The translations under genes were made by a program, and so were the position numbers. From the NCBI RefSeq assembly GCF_958295425.1, contig NC_081152.1:22886015-22950014 (forward strand): 64,000 nt of DNA. The letters run 5' to 3'. The stretch comes from Solea solea (taxonomy: Eukaryota; Chordata; Actinopteri; Pleuronectiformes; Soleidae). Below the pieces are notes generated by a model that was not told the DNA's origin, made no database searches, and was given only the letters and a program-made list of their open reading frames with translations. This document shows positions 47,301 to 58,097 of this stretch, one piece after another. Position 1 is the stretch's first letter. Each line of letters starts with the position of its first letter.

Positions 47301-49863
47301 GCTGCACATGTTCCTGTAAAAGTGAGATGACGATCAGTCAGAGAATACTGAGAATTGCTTCCAGTGGAGCTGGAGTGTAGATGGAGTCGTATTATAGGCT
47401 CAGCAGACGTCTATTGGAAAATCCCCTCAGAATTCATTGTGGTTAGAATAAAGTCTCTGTGTCAAGTATGAGGCAGTTCAATAATTCTCCACTGTAAATT
47501 GATAGTTTTGATGGTATTGCTCCTCATGGTGTCATGGGCCTCTGGAATTGTTTTTTTTTGTTGAACAATAGGTTCAAATCCTGCAGTTGAAGATATTTGT
47601 GTTTTATTCTTTCTAAGTGCAAATATCTCTACTCTCAAGTTTCAAAGCTGGCTCATGAGGACACCTGTTTGAATGAATAATGGGATGGGATATCCTGCAG
47701 TTCAGGTGTGTCCTGTGGGGAAAGAAATGGTGATTGTTTCCTTCTTAAAATGTTCTCCACGTCCAGATCATCAATAAACTGCCAGATGTTGTGAATGATT
47801 TTCACTGCAGCTCAGCGTCTGAAGGACAGAACACATTTATGATGAAATCATCATTCTTTTCTCTCATGGAACTCAATTTTATTTTAAACTGCACTATTTT
47901 CTGTTGCAAATGAATTTAGTGTCAATGTCTAATTAAAAGTGCAAGCTCACTTTGGTGAAACATCTGTTCCACTCTTAAAGCCATGTTGTCTTGAAGCGAT
48001 TGTGTTTAGTGCCATTAAGTGCCTCGTCTGTGGTGGTGAGCTGTGCATGCCTTGAATTAAAATACTCTTCTTACCAACAATCAGTTATTTTTTGTAGTTT
48101 CTTTAAATGATCAACATCAAGTTTACCAATTCATTATTCTTATTTATTTTGTTGTATACATTCAACAATTCAACTCTGACATTTTGGCATCAAACATGGT
48201 TCTATACATGTTTTCCAAAATAAATCTTAAAATATGAAGTATGTGCTAACTTGAGCTATATCAGTAAATGGGGCACGAATGTTTCTATATCTGGGTCATC
48301 CATTTACATCGAGACAGAAATGAGATAGAGAGACAGAGGCTGAAATGTTTCATTTGAAGTCTGACAGCAGGAAGAATAGAACTCGGAAGGAAAGTGAATT
48401 TTAAGTTTGGTGCAGGATTCAGCGAGATTGATAATGTGCAATGTGTTTCTCATTCACACCAAGACTGAAACATTAACTTAACGTTGAATAAAGTGACATG
48501 ATTCACATGAGTGAATTTCATTTTAATCTCAGATCCCAATTTCATAATTAACATGAGCAAATTTAGCCATGCTAATAAAATGTTCAGGCCAATATTTCAC
48601 AGAGGGGACATTTATGCTATGGTCGCTCCACTCCAAATAACTATAGTCTCTCCTGTGCATCACTCTGTACTCTGTCATTTGTCCCCACATAGTGTAAAAG
48701 GCAGCAGTCTAAGTGCTATTGTGTACAGCATTGATGTGCTTTGCTGAACAAATGGCCTTTAAGATGTCAAAAGGTGAATGTGCCACACAGAAACAGAAAA
48801 TGTGTTTTCAGCTAAACTTGGTTCCTTGGCACTCAGACAACTGCATGTGTGATGCTGTGATTGTGTGAGGAGTAGAGTGTTTGCCATGACAGCAGGATGA
48901 AACCTGTTCAGCCTGCTCATAAGGTGAGCAGATCCACTGAACCTCCAACGTTCCTTTGCTCAATGAGTTTTATCAGATCAGTGATTCTCTCTCCGAAGGC
49001 TTCCTCTCAGGAAATGGAGGAGGAAGTGAGGAGCTGTGTATTGTCAGATATCAGATTTACAGTAGTTGTGGTGGGATATTACTCACTGATAGATTGTAAA
49101 TAACACTTTTTTACATAGGTGCTTCAGATTAGAGCAGATTCCAAGCTTGGAAATGCTAGAGGTTGCAATTATTCTGCTTATCAATCCTACGGTAAAATTG
49201 CTCACAGCTGCACTCATCCCCCCAATTTACCAAACCATATGGGTTAAGAGGATGTGAAACCAACAGAAGGGGACAAGACTCACAGGGCAAGTCTCACTGA
49301 CGAGTGCTAAAATGAGACATACAGACCTGGAGAAGGACAGACGTGGAGAGTTCAGGAGCTAAGAAGCTGCAGATTCTTAGACAAAAGACACAATCTGCAG
49401 CTGAGGCCACAGCAGCATCACTATGTTCATTTGTCTTCATGGATGTGACAGTCCTTAGTTATTTCCAGGGGAGGCAAAATGATTTGTATTCCAGTCAATT
49501 AGCTTTTTATTTTTTTTCACATAGAGCTAGCAATTTAATTATCTGTGTATTTTGTGTAATTATCATTATCATAAGCTTATACAGTCATTGCATTTCTACA
49601 AATGATATTGCCATAGGTTGTTTCATTAAGTTGGACAATTTAGGGTGACCAGGAGCGGATATATCACAGTTGACTGAATCAGTTTTGACATGTCTATAAA
49701 ACTACAATTTCATTTATACACACAACAGCAGAGATTGTTGAGAAAAAACTATGCTGATATCAACTTTGATTATAGCATAATATTAATGACAACACTACTA
49801 CTGCTAATAACAATAATAACAGCCTCAAAACTGCATCTGGATCCTGCAGCCTGCCATATGAGG

Positions 49864-49866
<3 letters not shown>

Positions 49867-49903
<37 letters not shown>
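49867..49903. repeat. (GA)n microsatellite in a decayed L2 3' UTR
   Basis: The GA run sits where intact L2 copies have a shorter GA tract (21232-21245), so it has expanded from the LINE's own sequence. Confidence 0.85.
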
Positions 49904-49908
<5 letters not shown>

Positions 49909-50282
49909 AATGAAAGACAACGGCTCTGAAAGTGTTTTGCATCTCGTGCATCTGCAATATCATAGCGCATGATTTCCGAAAATATACTATATACTATACT
50001 ATACTACGTTGATATCAGCATGATATCAACTGTTGAGGAATATTTAGATGATTTGTCTCCGTGCATGTCCTCGCACAGAGACACTGAACATAGGAGCTCA
50101 GCTTCGCGGCTCAGACACAAACAGGCTGCTGCCGTTGTTGCGTGTGAGTGCGTCTGCAGTTATAAAACGAATCAATGATTATTAGAATAAAACATGAAAT
50201 ATGCTAATTCTGATATGATCATGTACTCAAAACAGATGGAGCAACGTAACAAAGACAAGTTAGTTTTTATATGATATGTTTT

Positions 50283-50375
50283 AGGGCTGGGCGATATCTC
50301 GATATTTTAATATATATCAATATATTTCTAAACGAGATATAACACCGGACAATATCGCTTGTATCGACATAATTA
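50283..50375. repeat. Dispersed-repeat end (GGGCTGGGCGATAT type)
   Basis: The opening AGGGCTGGGCGATATCTCGA followed by ATATCAATATAT and AGATATAACACCGGACAATA is a word string common to a widespread fish DNA-transposon end. The opposite end was not found. Confidence 0.45.
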
Positions 50376-50610
50376 AGTTTGCATTAGCACTTGGTACATT
50401 CCTCCAGATGAAATCAAATTAACCATGGACTGTATGAAATGAACAAGGCAACAAGTCAACTTATCAGAATTTGAGTTGACTCATAAATGGACCAGTCGAC
50501 CAAGACGCTACAGCCCGAATGAGGACTTTAAATTGTTCTTGTCAGAACTTGTGCTGCAGCATTTTGAATTAACCGGAAGGTTTTGATATCCTGATAGTAA
50601 CAAGTTGAAG

Positions 50611-53600
50611 TAACAAGTTCACCTTCTTTGTTTTCTGTGTATATTTTCTTCTTCCACCGGTTGCTGTAAACAGAATTGTCCTTTCTTCACTTGAGACCAA
50701 ACAGCTCTCAATGTCACCATTATGCAATGACGCTTGCTGTATTGTTTTATCTGTTTCTGGTAAATCATGTTTCTCTTCTATCTCCTAATAAAGCAACAGA
50801 ACAAACAACACGCTATATGTTCAGATACAAAACTCTGGTATGCAAGGAACTAATGTTTAATATTTAATCACAAAGCTGACGGTGTCAACTTTCTATTCAT
50901 AATCTATTCTAATCTTTCTACCAATTCACAGCAAACAATGTGGCATCAAAAATCCCCAGTAATCCATTTTCTAAGTAATTACCACAAGAACCAGCTGTTA
51001 ACTGCTCCTGACAGCCAACATGACACACAAAGACAGATGTCATAAGTTATTGTCTTGGCAGACAAGAGGCTCTATACAACTTTAATGACGACTTACACCA
51101 GCTTCAGTGACTCCAAAAGAGGATTGTGAGTCCCTCCTGGTGAAGTCTCTTCAGCGCAAATACAAAATCCAGATCTGTTGAGCTGCAACTGGAAGAGCTA
51201 CGTTTAGTGGAGCATGGTGAATACAACTTAAGTTAAATCACTGAAATAACTGAGATTAAGTGAGTGTAAAAACAGTAGATCAATGAGGCCCAAGTGTTTT
51301 TCATTCATGCACAACATGCTGTTGCTCCATCACTCGCTCTCTCCTTGGTTTTGCTCTTAAAGAACACTTTTCAGTGATGACGTGGTGGCAGATGTGTGTC
51401 CCTGTCACCCACCAACACCCCCTGAATTCTGCCGAATGCTATTGTTTCAAACAGCTGATTTCTTTTCAGCAGCACATGTCAGTCATGAACTCATTTACAG
51501 CTGTCTCGTGTTGATCGTCTGGTTACTGGTCTTATCTGTATCAGGCTGTTTGAAAACCCCCAAAGAAATGTGGGAGGAAAAAATGGCCATTGACAGGGTT
51601 GGATCTGGAAATGAGGAAAAAATATGATCCATATATGATTCTCTTTGAGAGTTATCTGTGAGGAAAACCACCAATGTGTAATATGCAGCTCTAATGAATG
51701 GGAATAACAAATGGAGGAAGTGGCATATACAAACACAGGCTGTCTGAATAATTCCATTAGAAAACAGTCAATGTTCATTTGGCCCATAATTAGACTCTCT
51801 CTCTCAGAGACATGCTGACCTGATTGATAGTTAAATTGCAGAGGATTTTGTTTACTTTCTCATGCCTTCTATTTAGGGATGTCTGATGTCTTGTGTTCTC
51901 GCTTTCATCCCTCCTCCCTCCCCCTGATCATCTTATGAATAAACCAACACCATAGCCGTAGGTTGATTCTTGGAAACTGGAAACAGTGTCGTTGTAAACT
52001 CCAGGTGCAGAGGGAGGTAAAGGTTGCAGGAAATAACACAAGCATTCCATCCCACGCAGAAATGCCATGTCTGTCATTGCTTATATAACTGTCTTACTTT
52101 AGGTGTGACTCTTTTAAAAATGTTTGCTTTTTCGAGGCATGATATGAAGAGGTGTTATAAACCTATGTGTTTTTGGAGCGGAGAATACACTTTCCTTTTT
52201 TTGAATTAAGGTAAATATGCATGTCATAATATGACATGCATATTTACCATAGCAGGTTTAACCAATAGTGATTATCCTTCCTAACCCTAAAATCATATTA
52301 GATCCTGCTTTGTATCTCAATGTAATGATGAAATCAAATGATTGTCATAAGCTGCTGCCTTTAAAATGTTGTTTAAGAGCATTTTTGAACATCCATTCAT
52401 TTTATGTTATAATGGTTTAACAATGTTCACCTGTGTCCCTACATATGACCCATAAGCCCAAAGACTACACTTCTGTTTTCTTGACTGTTCACTCATGAGC
52501 AGCAGCGTCTTTGCATTAAGGTCCGTGCCCCACCAGAGGGCGCTGCTGTGCAGGGGAGGATTATAAGTATTCATGTGTTCCTGTGTCAAAAATGTCGTGG
52601 AGCACAAGTTAATAATAAATTCAACGTCGTCCCCAATGAAACGTCCTCAGTTTTCATTTGATGAATGCAGTTTCCACTGTAGACACATGGTGTAGTTGCA
52701 TGTGAATAGTTGGTTGTGCCAGATGCTGCGTCCTCTGTTTCTGGTCGGTGTGGCCTGGCCGACATGTCATCCCGGCGCCTGCAGTGTTGTGTATCGCTGA
52801 ACTGCTGCGCGTGCATGTGCGTGTACAGCGCACGCTTCAGTTTCAGCAGTAGGGTCAGAAGTTCAGGGACCCAGAGCACTTCTCATTGATTTGAAGCAAG
52901 GGCTGCACAGGTTAGTGCACATGAAGGACCGCAGAGCGTCATTCCTCTTCAAGAAGTGAGCGGTCAGTCTAATTTATCTTTATTCTAAGTTGTAATTGAT
53001 AATGTAGTTTACATGTTGTTTGAATTATAGTGGAATTTCTGTAATGCGTAACTGGCGATATGTATGTGTGTGTGTGTGTGTGGTGACTTTGTATACAGGG
53101 TGTGCGCTGTTCATGCCATGAGTCGTGCATTGTTGTTATTGTTGTCACGCAGTTGTTTCGATCTTGAGTATTTGATATTGTGAGATTAATATCTGCCATT
53201 TGGTGGTGCTATTGATATGATAATATATGTCATTGTTTGTGTGATGGATTATTCAGCTGCAATGTTGTGTCACAGGTGCTGTGGTCCCCTCTCATACTGG
53301 CTACTGTGTGTTTGTTGTGAGGGTATGAGTGTAACATGTGCTATTTAAATGAATTTAATTACATTTAATATCTTTTCAGTTGGGTGAAGTGTTCTGAAAC
53401 CAAATATTAACAAAATTAAACTTTAATTGTTAGTCATGACTTAAATGGTGCTGATTTCGTTGGCATCGATTTGGAAAGTTGATTGTCAGTTTCACTGACC
53501 AGTTTTGATAATTACACTCTAATATCTGTGTATTTGTTTCAAGTGTAAAACATTATTTGATGTTATATTATCTTAAAATTTGCACAGTGGTCTTCACGAG

Positions 53601-54829
53601 GAAATTATACAATAATCTTAACAGCACATTGGAGGACCTCTGTGTAGAATTAGAAATAAATAGTGATAGTGAGCACGAGCTGTTCATTGTCAGAACCTTC
53701 ACAAATGCATGATTTGTAGCTTTCATAGTAGAGCGAGAAGAGAACTGTGTGTGTAGAATTAGAGATATAGATTTATGGAATCCAGAGTTTGCTATTCCTT
53801 ATATGTGTAAAAGTGCAAAGTGAGACTGAAGTGAAGGCTTCAATGGAATGCATTCGCCTTCGCACAGGGAGATTAATACATACATACAACGCAGTTGTAC
53901 AGCTTTAATCTGATCTGTATATATACACACAATATATACAGTTTAACCTTTCCTACAGATGAGGGGGGGTGGGGTGTGACAAAGAGTGAGAGAAAATCTT
54001 TAAATCTAACGTAGTGTCATACTTGCAATCTGTCATAATTTACATTTTTACCACTATGATTTGGATGGGCTGTCTCTTGGGATTGTGAATGTGATAAAGT
54101 GAAAAGATACTGAAATGGATAAGGTGAAATAGGGGGATGTGAGCCTTGGCCTTTGCCTTTTAAGTGGCTGTCATCACTTTCTGACAGGCTTCATAAGGAG
54201 AAAGAAAGAGTGAGAAAAAGACGACTGCTTCCCCTAACAATAGTCCTGTCATCTCCCTCCCTAGAGCAGATGCCCAGGCTCCCAGTGGCATCTCCAGAGA
54301 GAATGCCAGGGGAGAAATTAATCTCTCAGCCAATTTATGTAAGGAAGGTGAACTCTTTACTCATCCTCGATGGTAAAAGCAAGACGGGAAAATCACTGAC
54401 AGCTCCGAGTGAACAATTTCTTTCATCTCACTGAGTTGACGTGCCATTTTTACTCATCGGACCCCCACAATTCATACGTGTGCAACAATGGGGGTGAAAC
54501 AGAGTCAGAAACATGGGGATGTCTGATGGAGATCTTGCTCTATATGAGGCGAAATCCTATGCTGTAAACACTTAAGCATGTGGCAAAGAGAACAAATGTA
54601 TGGTGAACAAAATAGATAAAAAGTATTTTTATGTATTGACTGATTTCCCTTTACACATCTGTGCAGTACATGTAACATTTTCCTCAAAGCAAAACACTGG
54701 TTGTAATATTAGCTGTATTTTTGTATGTAGTGGCCTCATCAACTCTGTGTGATACTGAAAAACAACAGTATCTGGACAGACTCTGTGTGATCAGCACTTT
54801 CCATCACTGGGTTAGGATTAGGGTGGTTG
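50611..54829. other. Non-coding DNA
   Basis: No gene recognised. A local rise in CpG and GC at about 52500-52930, with a CTCF-type motif, stands out. A repeat-free stretch at about 54130-54430 is open in one frame, but the translation resembles no family I know. (TG)n at 53065-53081. Confidence 0.45.
52530..52544 (+). promoter_or_regulatory. CTCF-type binding motif
   Basis: CCACCAGAGGGCGCT fits the vertebrate CTCF core consensus CCASYAGRKGGCRSY at every position. It lies in a GC-richer block. Binding in cells is not shown by sequence alone. Confidence 0.6.
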
Positions 54830-54834
54830 AGGTG

Positions 54835-55044
54835 TGTTTGTGTGCGTGTGTGTGCGTGTGTGTGCGGGTATTACTAATGTTGTTTATACAGTAACATTAT
54901 GGGGACTTGTCTTCCTTGTGGGGACAAAAATCAAGTCCCCACAATGTAAATGACTACATTTTAAGGTGAAGATATGTTTTAAGGTTAGGTTGAGGTTAGG
55001 GTAAGGGTTAGGCCAGTAGTAATTGTGGTTAAGGTTAGAGTAAG
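54835..55044. repeat. Dispersed repeat with GGGGACTTG inverted pair and GGTTAG words
   Basis: (TG)n at about 54835-54866, then TGGGGACTTG facing CAAGTCCCCA (54899-54943), then repeated AAGGTTAG/GGTTAGGG words. I recognise this as a common fish repeat. It passes directly into the 33-bp minisatellite, which probably arose at its edge. Confidence 0.6.
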
Positions 55045-57405
55045 TATCCAGGTGTGTATGCTTGTGTGTCTCATGTGTATCCAGGTGTGTATGCTTGTGT
55101 GTCTCATGTGTATCCAGGTGTGTATGCTTGAGTGTCTCATGTGTATCCAGGTGTGTATGCTTGTGTGTCTCATGTGTATCCAGGTGTGTATGCTTGAGTG
55201 TCTCATGTGTATCCAGGTGTGTATGCTTGTGTGTCTCATGTGTATCCAGGTGTGTATGCTTGTGTGTCTCATGTGTATCCAGGTGTGTATGCTCGTGTGT
55301 CTCATGTGGATCCAGGTGTGTATGCTCGTGTGTCTCATGTGTATCCAGGTGTGTATGCTTGTGTGTCTCATGTGGATCCAGGTGTGTATGCTTGTGTGTC
55401 TCATGTGGATCCAGGTGTGTATGCTTGTGTGTCTCATGTGTATCCAGGTGTGTATGCTTGTGTGTCTCATGTGGATCCAGGTGTGTATGCTTGTGTGTCT
55501 CATGTGGATCCAGGTGTGTATGCTTGTGTGTCTCATGTGTATCCAGGTGTGTATGCTTGTGTGTCTCATGTGTATCTAGTGGTGTATGCTTGTGTGTCTC
55601 ATGTGTATCCAGGTGTGTATGCTTGTGTGTCTCATGTGTATCCAGGTGTGTATGCTCGTGTGTCTCATGTGTATCCAGGTGTGAATGCTTGTGTGTCTCA
55701 TGTGTATCCAGGTGTGTATGCTCGTGTGTCTCATGTGTATCTAGTGGTGTATGCTTGTGTGTCTCATGTGTATCCAGGTGTGTATGCTTGTGTGTCTCAT
55801 GTGTATCTAGTGGTATATGCTTGTGTGTCTCATGTGTATCCAGGTGTGTATGCTTGTGTGTCTCATGTGTATCCAGGTGTGTATGCTTGTGTGTCTCATG
55901 TGTATCCAGGTGTGTATGCTTGTGTGTCTCATGTGTATCCAGGTGTGTATGCTTGTGTGTCTCATGTGTATCTAGTGGTGTATGCTTGTGTGTCTCATGT
56001 GTATCCAGGTGTGTATGCTTGTGTGTCTCATGTGTATCTAGTGGTGTATGCTTGTGTGTCTCATGTGTATCCAGGTGTGTATGCTTGTGTGTCTCATGTG
56101 TATCCAGGTGTGTATGCTTGTGTGTCTCATGTGTATCCAGGTGTGTATGCTTGAGTGTCTCATGTGTATCCAGGTGTGTATGCTTGTGTGTCTCATGTGT
56201 ATCCAGGTGTGTATGCTTGTGTGTCTCATGTGTATCCAGGTGTGTATGCTCGTGTGTCTCATGTGGATCCAGGTGTGTATGCTCGTGTGTCTCATGTGTA
56301 TCCAGGTGTGTATGCTTGTGTGTCTCATGTGGATCCAGGTGTGTATGCTTGTGTGTCTCATGTGGATCCAGGTGTGTATGCTTGTGTGTCTCATGTGTAT
56401 CCAGGTGTGTATGCTTGTGTGTCTCATGTGGATCCAGGTGTGTATGCTTGTGTGTCTCATGTGGATCCAGGTGTGTATGCTTGTGTGTCTCATGTGTATC
56501 CAGGTGTGTATGCTTGTGTGTCTCATGTGTATCTAGTGGTGTATGCTTGTGTGTCTCATGTGTATCCAGGTGTGTATGCTTGTGTGTCTCATGTGTATCC
56601 AGGTGTGTATGCTCGTGTGTCTCATGTGTATCCAGGTGTGAATGCTTGTGTGTCTCATGTGTATCCAGGTGTGTATGCTCGTGTGTCTCATGTGTATCTA
56701 GTGGTGTATGCTTGTGTGTCTCATGTGTATCCAGGTGTGTATGCTTGTGTGTCTCATGTGTATCTAGTGGTATATGCTTGTGTGTCTCATGTGTATCCAG
56801 GTGTGTATGCTTGTGTGTCTCATGTGTATCCAGGTGTGTATGCTTGTGTGTCTCATGTGTATCCAGGTGTGTATGCTTGTGTGTCTCATGTGTATCCAGG
56901 TGTGTATGCTTGTGTGTCTCATGTGTATCTAGTGGTGTATGCTTGTGTGTCTCATGTGTATCCAGGTGTGTATGCTTGTGTGTCTCATGTGTATCTAGTG
57001 GTGTATGCTTGTGTGTCTCATGTGTATCCAGGTGTGTATGCTTGTGTGTCTCATGTGTATCCAGGTGTGTATGCTCGTGTGTCTCATGTGTATCTAGGTG
57101 TGTATGCTTGTGTGTCTCATGTGTATCCAGGTGTGTATGCTTGTGTGTCTCATGTGTATCCAGGTGTGTATGCTTGTGTGTCTCATGTGTATCTAGTGGT
57201 GTATGCTTGTGTGTCTCATGTGTATCCAGGTGTGTATGCTTGTGTGTCTCATGTGGATCCAGGTGTGTATGCTTGTGTGTCTCATGTGTATCTAGTGGTA
57301 TATGCTTGTGTGTCTCATGTGTATCCAGGTGTGTACGCTTGTGTGTCTCATGTGTATCTAGTGGTGTATGCTTGTGTGTCTCATGTGTATCCAGTGGTAC
57401 AAACA
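55045..57405. repeat. 33-bp minisatellite, about 71 copies, with a 957-bp internal duplication
   Basis: The unit, containing TATCCAGGTGTGTATGCTTG and TGTGTCTCATGTG, recurs every 33 bases. Variants include CTAGTGGTG for CCAGGTGTG, GATCC for TATCC, GCTCG for GCTTG, and single events such as GTGAATGC and GGTATATGC. The rare variants recur at a fixed 957-base offset (55681 to 56638; 55811 to 56768), which is exactly 29 units, so a 29-unit block was duplicated. Because 33 is divisible by three and the unit has no stop in several frames, open frames of up to 840 codons appear on both strands; I do not regard them as genes. Confidence 0.96.
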
Positions 57406-57680
57406 CACTGGACCGCCATCAGTCTTAAAATTATAGACATCAGCAGGTGCATCCTATTTGGTGATAAGTCATCATCGAAGCTATACATCAAAGGACTGGA
57501 GAGTGCCCTTTGTTTCTTCTTTTTGGTCCTAATTGAGGTTTAACTAGAACAGTGAACCTTCTCAACCTCTAGAGACAGATAAGAATTGTGCAGGTAAATG
57601 ATGGGTCTTGATGCCACATGTAGAGTTGAAGTTGAGAGCTGGTGTGGAGCAGGATTTGCCCTGAGAGTGGAATCTGCTGC

Positions 57681-58097
57681 AACCTGTCCTCCAACTGAAA
57701 CGTACATATAGGTCGTTTTCTGAAAACGTGACTGTGGGTCGTTTTTTTCAAACCCCTGAAAAGGTAAAGGTAGTATTTTCCAACTCGAATATGCACAGAT
57801 GTTACTGAGGGTAGGGTTAGGGCAAAAAGACAGGGTTAGGTAGTAAAAAAAAAAAAAATATTAAGAAGGTGGTATAGTTAGGGACCGAACCATTGTCGAC
57901 CGTGTTCCGGCGCAGCGCTCTCGCTACTGAGCCGACTGCCGGTGCAGACATCGGCGAAGCCACTAGATACGGCGTCTAAGGCGGAAGTGGTTGCTGTTAT
58001 GTATACAACCGCTAGGGGCGCATGTTTTGAAAAAGTAAACATAGGTCGTAATTCCTGCATACGACCTATATGCACGTTTTATTGGAGGACAGTCTCC
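57681..58097. mobile_element. Inverted-repeat element carrying a tRNA-like Pol III unit
   Basis: Imperfect inverted ends of about 30 bases: CTGTCCTCCAACTGAAACGT at 57684 and, on the other strand, CTGTCCTCCAATAAAACGTG from 58092; both continue with CATATAGGTCGT. Flanking TCTGCTGC occurs on both sides (57673-57680, 58098-58105), fitting an 8-base target duplication. No protein is coded. A diverged copy lies at 19316-19540. Confidence 0.6.
57845..57945 (-). ncRNA. tRNA-derived Pol III unit (SINE head-like) with T-run terminator
   Basis: On the minus strand a box-A-like TAGCGAGAGCG (57916-57926) is followed about 25 bases later by a box-B-like GGTTCGGTCCC (57881-57891), then, about 22 bases on, a run of 14 T (57845-57858), a Pol III stop. 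The stems of a full tRNA cloverleaf do not pair well, so this is a tRNA-derived sequence and not a tRNA gene. Confidence 0.45.

Larger units (their letters stand above)
44906..49749. other. Non-coding DNA with (CA)n and (TA)n tracts
   Basis: Holds an imperfect (CA)n tract at about 46114-46226, (TA)n at 46339-46418, and a (CA)n that faces a (TG)n across a short spacer (47229-47300). No gene recognised. A compact complex stretch lies at about 45900-46020. Confidence 0.5.
49750..50610 (-). mobile_element. Heavily decayed L2-like LINE, two remaining pieces, minus strand
   Basis: Piece 1 (about 49757-49905) matches the inverted 3' UTR at 21128-21245 (TGATATCAACTTTGATTATA, CTGCATCTGGATCCTGCAGC, GAGGACACAGAGAGA). 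Piece 2 (about 50534-50605) matches 21780-21870 (GTCAGAACTTGTGCTGCAGC, ATTTTGAATTAAC). Both are in the same orientation and order as in the intact copy, so they are probably one insertion, with other sequence (including 50283-50375) placed between. Confidence 0.6.

Noticed and set aside
54153..54434. Possible distal lrrtm4 exon (93-codon plus-strand frame)
   Set aside because: I looked for the alternative long C-terminal tail downstream; this frame does not resemble it and lacks a convincing AG acceptor in phase.
54884..57406. 840-codon minus-strand frame and 788-codon plus-strand frame
   Set aside because: Both lie entirely on the 33-bp minisatellite. Length divisible by three with no stop in the unit explains them; there is no domain outside the repeat.
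57881..57945. Functional tRNA gene on the minus strand
   Set aside because: Boxes A and B are present, but the acceptor and T stems do not pair and there is no clear anticodon arm; it is tRNA-derived only.
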